From NCBI GenBank assembly GCA_964486935.1, contig CAZAPG010000007.1:62001-126000 (forward strand): a DNA stretch of 64,000 nucleotides, in the 5' to 3' direction. The notes beneath the pieces are model-generated. The model did not search any database. It was given only the letters and a program-made list of their open reading frames with translations, and was not told the DNA's origin. This stretch comes from CAZAPG01 sp964486935. GTDB lineage: Bacteria > Chloroflexota > Anaerolineae > 4572-78 > J111. Of this stretch, positions 33,819 through 41,057 are shown piece after piece (within the stretch, counting starts at the first letter, position 1; every line of letters begins with the position of its first letter). A program made the translations under genes and the position numbers.

Positions 33819-33847
33819 ATTATAAGGGATGCATGATGGCATTTACA
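33819..33847 (-). promoter_or_regulatory. Candidate promoter of the sensor cluster
   Basis: On the minus strand this reads TGTAAA, 17 bp, TATAAT, giving a leader of roughly 120 nt before the receiver gene at 33688. Spacing is ideal and the -10 is perfect, but there is no extended TGn and the position is inferred only from sequence. Confidence 0.5.
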
Positions 33848-33889
33848 GAGGCAAAGGTACTGACAAGGGGTCATTAAAAAATATGGCAA

Positions 33890-33922
33890 AAGGTACCGGT
33901 CAATTTATCCCAAAAGTACCTT
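33890..33922 (-). terminator. Weak terminator candidate after the NarL-type gene
   Basis: A 7-bp stem (AAGGTAC / GTACCTT) with a 19-nt loop is followed on the minus strand by TTTTG, directly after the stop at 33930. The long loop and short T-run make it weak. Confidence 0.3.
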
Positions 33923-33929
33923 AAATTTT

Positions 33930-34589
33930 TCAGGTGTCTACCAGGCCATCGCGCATGGCCCTGATGGCGGCCTCGGTTCGGTTGTTAACCTGGAGTTTTT
34001 GAAAAATAATAGACAGGTAATTTTTGATAGTGCGCTCAGATAGATTGAGGTCGGCGGCAATATCCTTGTTGCTGGCTCCTTCGGCAACCAGGGTTAAAAT
34101 TTTCTTTTCCTGCTCGGTCAGAGCTTGAAACTTGGGCTTTTCGTCATCTTCTTTTTGGGTTGACAGGCGTCTAAACTCATCTAGCAGGCGGGCGGTCATT
34201 TCGGCGCTGATAACGGCCTGCCCGTTGTGTACGGTTCTGATAACTTCCAGCAATTTTTTAGAGCGGGTATCTTTAAGCAAATAGGCTTTTGCGCCGGCTT
34301 TTAGAGCTTGCAGCACATATTCATCCTGGGGGTACATGGTCAAAATAATAATACCCACCGACTCATTTTCTTCTATAATCATGCGGGTCGCTTCAACGCC
34401 GTCAACTACCGGCATATTAATATCCATCAGCACTACATTTGGCTTTAATTCAGAAGCCAGCCGGGCCGCCTCCAGCCCGTCTTCGGCTTCGCCCACAATT
34501 TCAATATCTTCCTGGTCATCCAGCAACGAGCGCATCCCTTCTCTAAACAGCGAGTGGTCATCGGCCAGTAATATTTTTATTTTGCTCAT
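33930..34589 (-). CDS. NarL/LuxR-family response regulator
   Basis: The 219-residue product (from the ATG at 34589, which has GGCGGAG about 10 nt upstream; an ATG at 34667 is less likely) has a receiver 1-120 with D10-D11, phospho-acceptor D56 (VVLMDINMP), T84 and K106. A LuxR-type helix-turn-helix lies at about 157-215 (LTEQEKKILTLVAEGASNKD, SERTIKNYLSIIFQKL). It should bind DNA as a phosphorylated dimer. Its gene is downstream of the NarX-like kinase with a gap of about 110 bp, the standard arrangement of a cognate pair. It is the only recognisable transcription factor near the sensor cluster. Confidence 0.95.
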   Translation of the reverse strand: MSKIKILLADDHSLFREGMRSLLDDQEDIEIVGEAEDGLEAARLASELKPNVVLMDINMPVVDGVEATRMIIEENESVGIIILTMYPQDEYVLQALKAGAKAYLLKDTRSKKLLEVIRTVHNGQAVISAEMTARLLDEFRRLSTQKEDDEKPKFQALTEQEKKILTLVAEGASNKDIAADLNLSERTIKNYLSIIFQKLQVNNRTEAAIRAMRDGLVDT

Positions 34590-34700
34590 GGTTTGTTTCT
34601 CCGCCTTTTGGTTTGGGTACGACCAAAATGAGTTGGGGGATACCTCCCGCCTGCGGCGCTGGCTCATTTTAATCGCGTCTTTTGGTTTGGACTGTTGCCA

Positions 34701-37349
34701 TTAATTTGTTTCCAGGGTGCTGGTCTTCAAAGGGAGTTCGGCAAAAACGCGGGTGCCGTTTTGGCTTTCGACAATCAACTGACCGCCCACGCCCTCGGCG
34801 CGCTCTCGCATAGAGATAAGCCCCAGCCCTTTACTTTTGCCCCGTTGAAAGTGGTCGCCGGCCTGGCCTGCGTTAAACCCCTGGCCATCATCTTTAACTT
34901 CCAGCGTTGCTGTTTGGCTATTAACGGTTAACTCAACCCATACCTGCGAACAGTGCGCGTGCTTTCTGGCATTTGATAACGATTCTTGCAAAATTCTGTA
35001 GAGGCTGCTTTCAACTTCGGGCGATACGTCTGCGGTATCGCCCTGAACCCGGCAGTTTGTTTTTAAATTCCAGCGCCGCCCAAATTCCGATACAAAATTT
35101 TCCAGAACCGCAAATAGCGATTTGCCTTCAAGGTCTACCGGGCGCAGGTCAAAAATATTGCGGCGCAACTCGTCGATATTCTGTTTAAGTACGGCGCTAA
35201 TTTGCTCAAGCTGGGCCTCCAGTTTACTGCCTTCCTCTACCAAATTCAAGCATCTGTCTACCTGAATCAACAGGTAGGCCAGGTTTTGGGCCACGCCATC
35301 GTGCATGTCTCTGGCCAGGCGGGTGCGTTCATCTACAATGGCTAACTCTCTGGTTTTTCTCAAAAGGCGGGCGTGTTCTACCGCCGTAGCCACCTGATAG
35401 GCAACCGACTCCAGCGTTTCAAGGTCGCTATCATCAAAAGCGCTGGCCTTTTGGCGCTCTATAATAACCAGGCCAATGGTTTTTCCGGCAGTAATTAGCG
35501 GAGCCAGCATAATCGAGTTGGCGGTTTGGCTTTGCAGGTTAACCTTTGCATTAAAAATGGATTGCATATCCTGGTTATCATAAATCATAGGTTTTGATTG
35601 TTTGATGACCTGGCCGGCGGGCGTTTGAAAATCAATTTTGTAAATGGCTTCCAGCAAGTTATCGGCAGATTGGCTTGAGTGCACTACCCGTACCGTTAAC
35701 CGCGAGCCATTAACCAGGCCGACAACAACCTTTACAATTTCCCGACCGGCCTCTGGCGGGGTAAAAATCTGGCTTATTTCCTTACCCACCAGCGCCAGTA
35801 ATTCGTCAACATTTAGCCCCTGGCTAACCACCTGGCTAATCCGCTTGATGGCCTGCAGGCGCTGGGTGCGGGCCACAACTGTTCGCTCTAACATTTCAGA
35901 GTAGGCGTCAATATTGTGGTAGAGCCGGGCATTTTCAATGGCGGTGGCGGCGTGGTTGGCCAGGCTGCTCAGAGTCCATAAATCCTGGTCGCCCAACCGA
36001 TTGGGAGTATCGTTGTTAACGTTAATAATGGCTTCAACTTTGCTGTCAATCAGAATAGGGATGAGCAGGTGGGCCTGACTATTTTCAAGGCCGTTTATGG
36101 CGTTATTGCCTGTTTGGCCCAAAATCACATTCACTATCTCCGGCCGTCCGGTTTTGATGACCTGCTCAACCAGGGTGGGGTTGAGGAGTTGCCGGTTGGG
36201 GCCGCTATCCGGGTTAGGGGTAGTTTTGCTGTAGTAAGCCCGCAGTATTGCCGACCGTTTGGGGCGCTCCACTTCATAAACCGCCACGCGGTCGTAGCTT
36301 AGACGTTCAAAAATAGCCCAGGCTAAGGCATCGTACAAATTATCAACATCGAGAATGGTGGTAATTTCTTGAGAAACTTCGTTAATCAATTTAAGCCGGG
36401 TGGCCTGGTCTTCCCACTCTTCAAAAAGCTGGGCATTTTCTACGGCAATCGCCATTTGGTGCGCCAGCGTAAAGAAAAAGCGGGCATCGGCCTCGATAAA
36501 GCCATCCGGCTCATTTTTATCAAGCGTTAAAACGCCCACCACCCGCTCTTTGTAAATTAAAGGGACACCCAACCACGAGCGCACCCGCTCCAGCTCTGGC
36601 CGGGGTTCCCAATATTCGCTTTGGGTAACATCGTTGATAATCAGCGGTAATTTGCTTTGAACTACCCGCCAGGCCGAGTTTTTATCACTTTTGTGGTAAA
36701 CATTCATCCCTTGCCGGAAATCCGGTAATCCCCGCGAGGCGGCCGCCTCTAAAATATCGCCCTTGAGCAAAAACAGGGTGGCGCTGTCAAAGTCGATGGT
36801 TTTGTGAATCTGGAGCAAAATCTCATCGGTCAGATGCTCCAAATCCAGGCTGGTGCCAATCAGCGCGCTAATAGTATTGAGCGACGCCAGCCGCTTGTTA
36901 GCCTGATTAAGCGCGTCAATCTGGGCTTCGAGTTGCTCAACCATTTTATCGGTGAGCAAGCCCGGCGCTAAAACAAATTGGGATATTGAGCCGGGTTGGG
37001 GCAAAAAGGCGTAGATACTGTTCCAGAGTTTATCTTCGTCAACCGGTTTGGTAATGAACCCATCGGTGGTAGGGGGTAAACCTTCGGCGCTGCTGCCGTT
37101 TGGAACCTGGCCGGTTAAGGCCAATATAGGGGTTTGCGGCATGAACATTTTCAGCCGAGAGGTTAACTCCTGGGCGTTAACGTCGGCCTGGTCCACATCT
37201 ATCAAAATCAAATCGGGTTGAATCATGGCGCAATATTGAATAGCGGTGGAACCATCCGCAACTGTTACCACATTGTATTGGTGGCCCAGCGTGGCTTTTA
37301 TAAATTTTTGCCCTATCTCATCCTGGTCAATGTAAAGAATGGTTGCCAT
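34701..37349 (-). CDS. Receiver-GAF3 NarX-type histidine kinase
   Basis: The 882-residue soluble product has an N-terminal receiver (1-115, D51 in LILIDVDQ), then GAF 1 (about 160-320), GAF 2 (325-495) and GAF 3 (505-670). A HisKA_3 dimerisation domain with phospho-acceptor H683 in RLARDMHDGVAQNL follows, then a HATPase_c of the NarX/DegS class (LQESLSNARKHAHCSQ, KDDGQGF, KGLGLISMRERAE). HisKA_3 kinases usually signal to NarL-type regulators, and the NarL-type gene follows directly. A receiver at the N-terminus suggests this kinase is itself switched by another kinase, possibly the array kinase at 6252-9077, so the two systems may form a cascade. The receiver lacks the usual MPxMDG context after its aspartate, so its phosphorylation is less certain. 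Confidence 0.93.
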   Translation of the reverse strand: MATILYIDQDEIGQKFIKATLGHQYNVVTVADGSTAIQYCAMIQPDLILIDVDQADVNAQELTSRLKMFMPQTPILALTGQVPNGSSAEGLPPTTDGFITKPVDEDKLWNSIYAFLPQPGSISQFVLAPGLLTDKMVEQLEAQIDALNQANKRLASLNTISALIGTSLDLEHLTDEILLQIHKTIDFDSATLFLLKGDILEAAASRGLPDFRQGMNVYHKSDKNSAWRVVQSKLPLIINDVTQSEYWEPRPELERVRSWLGVPLIYKERVVGVLTLDKNEPDGFIEADARFFFTLAHQMAIAVENAQLFEEWEDQATRLKLINEVSQEITTILDVDNLYDALAWAIFERLSYDRVAVYEVERPKRSAILRAYYSKTTPNPDSGPNRQLLNPTLVEQVIKTGRPEIVNVILGQTGNNAINGLENSQAHLLIPILIDSKVEAIINVNNDTPNRLGDQDLWTLSSLANHAATAIENARLYHNIDAYSEMLERTVVARTQRLQAIKRISQVVSQGLNVDELLALVGKEISQIFTPPEAGREIVKVVVGLVNGSRLTVRVVHSSQSADNLLEAIYKIDFQTPAGQVIKQSKPMIYDNQDMQSIFNAKVNLQSQTANSIMLAPLITAGKTIGLVIIERQKASAFDDSDLETLESVAYQVATAVEHARLLRKTRELAIVDERTRLARDMHDGVAQNLAYLLIQVDRCLNLVEEGSKLEAQLEQISAVLKQNIDELRRNIFDLRPVDLEGKSLFAVLENFVSEFGRRWNLKTNCRVQGDTADVSPEVESSLYRILQESLSNARKHAHCSQVWVELTVNSQTATLEVKDDGQGFNAGQAGDHFQRGKSKGLGLISMRERAEGVGGQLIVESQNGTRVFAELPLKTSTLETN

Positions 37350-37386
37350 GTAACCGCTGCCGTTGTTTAGGCGCTTACGTTTTCAT

Positions 37387-37406
37387 ATCGACAAAAAATT
37401 GTCGAT
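37387..37406. promoter_or_regulatory. Inverted repeat upstream of the NarX-type kinase
   Basis: A 7-bp dyad ATCGACA (37387-37393) / TGTCGAT (37400-37406) with a 6-nt spacer lies 38-57 nt upstream of the kinase start codon. It is a plausible operator, with no known match. The rest of 37350-37553 holds no gene that I can support. Confidence 0.35.
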
Positions 37407-37553
37407 CTTGTTTTAAGAAAATTTTGCCAGCGACTTATCTGCGATTGATGATTGAGTTATTTGCGTCCGTTTAATCGTAAATTGTTGCAGTATCTATCCA
37501 TTTTACGAAACTCTGCAACTTTGCACAAGAGTAAAAATATCCCACAAACAAAA

Positions 37554-37576
37554 AGTCAGCCCACTTCAGGCTGACT
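37554..37576 (-). terminator. Terminator after ruvX
   Basis: Perfect 8-bp stem (AGTCAGCC / GGCTGACT) with a 7-nt loop, followed on the minus strand by TTTTGTTTG. It lies 18 bp after the ruvX stop and closes the alaS to ruvX gene run. Confidence 0.8.
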
Positions 37577-37593
37577 CATAAACAGAGGTATTT

Positions 37594-38034
37594 TTAGATA
37601 CCGTCCCCCTTACCGGGAGCTGGGGGTTGGGTTGCGTCCAGGTAATTTTGCAAAATCACTGCCGCCGCCGCCGCGTCAACAGCCGCCCTTTTTTTGCCAG
37701 AGGCTGCCAGAAAAGCTTCGGCATCGGCGGTGGAGTAACTTTCATCAAAATATTCAACGGGAACGGCAATAATTTTAGCCAGGGCTTCGGCATACCGCTT
37801 GATACGGCGGGCTTGCGGCCCTATTGTTTCATGCCCGCTCAACGAGTAGGGCAGCCCGACAATTATCCGCTCTATTTTTAATTCGCTCACCAGGCGTTGC
37901 AGCCGGGCAAAATCCTCTTTTTTGGATTTTCGATACAGCACGCTGTGGGGGGTGGCAATAATACCGCTGCTGCTAACGGCAATGCCAATGCGCCGGTCGC
38001 CCACATCCAGGGCCATCAACGACATACCAGCCAT
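37594..38034 (-). CDS. ruvX: Putative pre-16S rRNA nuclease / Holliday junction resolvase RuvX (YqgF)
   Basis: The product is about 146 residues, the normal family size. RNase-H-like motifs are ALDVGDRRIG (first catalytic Asp), IIVGLPYSLSG, DESYST (catalytic Glu) and a final Asp in VDAAAAAVIL. YqgF/RuvX proteins trim the 5' end of pre-16S rRNA and were also proposed to resolve Holliday junctions. A GTG at 38037 is directly followed by ATG at 38034, and a second in-frame ATG is at 38025. GAGCGG just upstream is the only ribosome-site-like sequence. The gene lies 3-6 bp after the baseplate-J-like gene, so they are probably cotranscribed. Confidence 0.95.
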   Translation of the reverse strand: MAGMSLMALDVGDRRIGIAVSSSGIIATPHSVLYRKSKKEDFARLQRLVSELKIERIIVGLPYSLSGHETIGPQARRIKRYAEALAKIIAVPVEYFDESYSTADAEAFLAASGKKRAAVDAAAAAVILQNYLDATQPPAPGKGDGI

Positions 38035-38040
38035 CACCGC

Positions 38041-39708
38041 TCAATTTGAGCCATCGCTGGCTACCAGGGTAACGGCGTCATTAACCACCACGTTTATCCG
38101 CAAGGGCGAAAAGGGCAGCCGCCCAATCCAGTCAACCAGCCAGGCCGGCTCTAATTCAACGCCCGGCACGGTGGCCAGTTTGTGCTGTTGGGTTAACAGG
38201 GCTTGCGCCTCGCCAATGGATAGCCAGGCAATATCATCGGCAACGGCGTGCGGGTCAATTACCGGCACGGCCTTGCCCGAAGCAAAGACTCTAAAGGTAA
38301 CTACCCCATCCTGAAAATCCAGCATTTCACCCGCGCCAAAGTTCAGCCCTTCCAGGTCAAGCTCATAGCCCGGCGGAACCTGGGCCTGAAGCGCGGCCAG
38401 CGCCAGCCGGTTGGCGTTGTAGCCGCCCACCACCGTGGCCCTGACCACGGCCTGCATTTCGCCGCCAAAGGTGTCGGAAAAATCGCCGGAAAATTCGCGG
38501 TATTTTACATCCAGCACAATCACCTGCACCGATTGGGGCGGAATGAATTCCTGCTCGCCCAGGCGCTCTTGTAGCTGGCGCAAACCCTCTTGCTGAACCA
38601 GTTGGCGCAGGTAAGCATCCAGGCGGGGTTTGTCATCCTGCTCCACAATTCTGGCCGGTTCAAGCCGGCCGCCGGTAAAGGGTTCTTCATTGATGACCCG
38701 CGCAATCAGGCTATATTGGGGGTTTTCAAAGCGGTTAATTTGCCCCACCGATACATTACCGCGTGGGCCAGGCTCGTTGGCAATAACCAGGGTGGGCGTG
38801 CTGGTTGCCCCTACTCCAACAGGGATGGTGGCGGTTTCGGCGGTGGTAAACTCTACCGGCTGCCCTGCCGAGGTAGAGAGCGTGACGCTAACGGGGATGG
38901 TTTGCTCCTGCTCGGTGCGATTAATAAATACCACCCGGCCGGTGGCAAAGCCGGTGGGGGCCAATTCGGTGTCAACCGTTTCAATTTCGCCAAACAGCGA
39001 CAGCTCTACCTGGTCTACCCGCGCCGGAAATTTCAGCTCGGCAAAATCCACCGATTTTACCTGCGGGTCGGCTTTGGTTATAAGTTCGGCCTGAACGGGT
39101 TGGGCCACAGGAGTCAACGTGACGGTAGCTTTAGGCAGCAGGGCAATGGCTCCGGCCACCAATATTAACGCCAAAATAGCTATCAGCGCCAAAATACCTA
39201 GCTGCTGGGCTGCCAGCTTAAACAGGCCGGGCCTGTTGCTACCTGTAACAACCTGATACTTTTTCTTTTGCACGCGCCGGCGTTCTTTTTGGGGCAACAC
39301 TGTTGAAGCCGCGCTCAAATCTGCCGGTAATCCGGTTACAGGGGGCGGCAGGGTTTCTTGGGGTGAGGCGACGGGCGTTTGCTTTTTTATCCAGCCGGCC
39401 CATTTTGCCCGCCAAACGCTGCCAAATGCCTTGACGCCGGCCTCTCTGGCATAATCTCGCACGGTGGGGTTAGGGCTAACAATTGCCATTTCCACGGCGC
39501 GCGCTTTAACCGCCCGCGCCAGCAATTTCATGTTGACCAGGTTACGCAGGGCCATATTTTTGTTTGGCACAATCAGCAACAACCGCGCCGGCCCGGCCTT
39601 ATCGCCAGCCTGCGCGGCCTCTCGAACCAGGTTGGTTAAGGCAAAATCTATGCGGCTGCGAATTGCCGTAATATCGTCTGAATTTTCAAGTTTTATGATT
39701 TGTTCCAT
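38041..39708 (-). CDS. Baseplate J/gp47-like single-span membrane protein
   Basis: The 555-residue product has a cytoplasmic N-terminal domain (1-100) with a Rossmann-like segment ARLLLIVPNKNMALRN. A basic linker follows (140-160), then one TM (about 170-195, LGILALIAILALILVAGAIALL) and a long extracytoplasmic part of repeated beta modules (200-540). Similar proteins in Chloroflexota genomes are commonly labelled baseplate J/gp47 family because of the beta region, but there is no phage context here. It sits between a PilM/FtsA-like ATPase and ruvX. Together with the PilM-like protein it may form a small envelope assembly. This is inference and no biochemical function is recognised. Confidence 0.75.
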   Translation of the reverse strand: MEQIIKLENSDDITAIRSRIDFALTNLVREAAQAGDKAGPARLLLIVPNKNMALRNLVNMKLLARAVKARAVEMAIVSPNPTVRDYAREAGVKAFGSVWRAKWAGWIKKQTPVASPQETLPPPVTGLPADLSAASTVLPQKERRRVQKKKYQVVTGSNRPGLFKLAAQQLGILALIAILALILVAGAIALLPKATVTLTPVAQPVQAELITKADPQVKSVDFAELKFPARVDQVELSLFGEIETVDTELAPTGFATGRVVFINRTEQEQTIPVSVTLSTSAGQPVEFTTAETATIPVGVGATSTPTLVIANEPGPRGNVSVGQINRFENPQYSLIARVINEEPFTGGRLEPARIVEQDDKPRLDAYLRQLVQQEGLRQLQERLGEQEFIPPQSVQVIVLDVKYREFSGDFSDTFGGEMQAVVRATVVGGYNANRLALAALQAQVPPGYELDLEGLNFGAGEMLDFQDGVVTFRVFASGKAVPVIDPHAVADDIAWLSIGEAQALLTQQHKLATVPGVELEPAWLVDWIGRLPFSPLRINVVVNDAVTLVASDGSN

Positions 39709-39798
39709 AGCGCTTCAATGATAAAAAATTTAACAATCAGACATTTTAGCCTGATTCCGGCTAATCGCCAAGCTTGTTCTTGTTAATCCCCCGTTGCG

Positions 39799-40971
39799 CT
39801 AGGGGATGCCAATAGTTGCGCTTAACGCAACCGCAAACAGGTTGTAATTCAATGAGTCGGTTAAGTTTTTAACGGTGGGCAACGGTTGACTCCCCAGCCG
39901 GATGATTTCAGGCGCAGAGTCAAACGGTTCCGGGTTGGCCCGCAGCAGCCGGTCAAGCCCCGGCAACAGGCTGCCGCCGCCGGTCATATAGATGCGGCGG
40001 GGCAATGGTTCATTAATGGCAAACTGGTCCAACACATCCATTACTTCATCAAACCAGCGATACCGCGCTGTTTCCAGGTGAATATCCACGCGCTCGGCCT
40101 CGGTGGCAGGGAAGTTATCGGCGGCCAGGGCGTGTTTTAGAATATTGGCTTTAACCGGGTCGATGTCCAACTCTGCGGCCAGCGAGTGGGTAAAAAAGTG
40201 GCCGCCAAAGGGTACCCATTCGGTGGCTACCAGAGCGTCGTGCTTAATCAAACAGATATCGGTGCCGGAAAAGCCAATGTCTAAAATAATTGCTTCGGGG
40301 TGGGGGGTTACAGAGGCCAACGCGTGGGGCGAGGCCACAATATTGGTAATCAGCAAATCCAGGCGGCTGGCCAGCACTTCCAGGGCGCGCAGCGCCCCGG
40401 CCTGGCCGGCCATGCCAAACACAGAAAAGTTAATCTCCCTGCCGGTCAGCCCGACGCCATCCAGCACCAGTCGGTCATCCAGCCGGGTTCCGGCGTCGGT
40501 TACGGCCAAAGGTTGCCACTGCCCCCCGGCAAATGAAGAGCCGGCCAACTCGCGGCGAACTTGTTCCTCGGCCCGATGTCTGAGCGCGTTTAGCTCTTTG
40601 GCCGAAACAGGCAGCGCCGGTTTTGCCCGAATTTGTTGCACAGAGGCTAACTGCCCAATCGCGGCTCGCCCGGCCAGCACAAAAATCACGTCGTCGGGCA
40701 CAACCTTGTGGCCAATAAACTGCTCTGTGCTGTCTTCGGCCTGAGTGAGAGCGGCGTTGACGGGCCGGATAACCGCATTGGCTTCCAGCCGGCCGCCGGT
40801 TACATCGTGGCCGCCGGTTTCGGCCAACCCATAGCCCACTACCTGGGGCGTCCCACTATCCGGACTCATCTGCACTACAACGGCTTTTACACTGTCGCGG
40901 CCTACGTCAATAATGCTGTAGGCCGTGGGATTTGGTCGCTTATTGGGCTGAAACCAGCGCAGAAAGTCCAT
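39799..40971 (-). CDS. PilM/FtsA-like actin-fold ATPase
   Basis: The 390-residue product belongs to the actin/HSP70 superfamily in its PilM/FtsA branch. It has a first phosphate loop IIDVGRDSVKAVVV (21-34), a second phosphate motif AIILDIGFSGTDICLI (about 228-243), an SHS2-like insertion between them, and an adenosine motif YMTGGGSLLPGL (about 325-336). PilM is a cytoplasmic ATPase that docks to the inner-membrane pilus platform through PilN. No other pilus genes are visible here, so the partner may instead be the baseplate-J-like membrane protein 90 bp downstream. There is no strong ribosome site. It follows alaS by 85 bp. Confidence 0.8.
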   Translation of the reverse strand: MDFLRWFQPNKRPNPTAYSIIDVGRDSVKAVVVQMSPDSGTPQVVGYGLAETGGHDVTGGRLEANAVIRPVNAALTQAEDSTEQFIGHKVVPDDVIFVLAGRAAIGQLASVQQIRAKPALPVSAKELNALRHRAEEQVRRELAGSSFAGGQWQPLAVTDAGTRLDDRLVLDGVGLTGREINFSVFGMAGQAGALRALEVLASRLDLLITNIVASPHALASVTPHPEAIILDIGFSGTDICLIKHDALVATEWVPFGGHFFTHSLAAELDIDPVKANILKHALAADNFPATEAERVDIHLETARYRWFDEVMDVLDQFAINEPLPRRIYMTGGGSLLPGLDRLLRANPEPFDSAPEIIRLGSQPLPTVKNLTDSLNYNLFAVALSATIGIP

Positions 40972-41057
40972 TTTTGGGTTTTGGGTTTTGGATTTACGAT
41001 TTATTCAATAGACAAACCTGACCGTAAATCCAAATTGATAAATCGCCAATTATCAAT
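40970..41057. repeat. TTTTGGG heptamer run and nested inverted repeats after alaS
   Basis: Positions 40972-40992 contain about three degenerate TTTTGGG units. Next come a 9-bp inverted repeat (GGATTTACG at 40990-40998 with CGTAAATCC at 41023-41031) and an 8-bp one (ATTGATAA 41034-41041 with TTATCAAT 41050-41057) reaching into the alaS stop. No long T-tract follows, so it is more likely a processing or repeat element than a strong terminator. Confidence 0.5.

Noticed and set aside
38041..39708. Prophage or contractile injection system suggested by baseplate-J similarity
   Set aside because: No tail, sheath, capsid or integrase gene is nearby. Neighbours are alaS, a PilM-like gene and ruvX, and the protein has a transmembrane anchor, so it is a chromosomal envelope protein.
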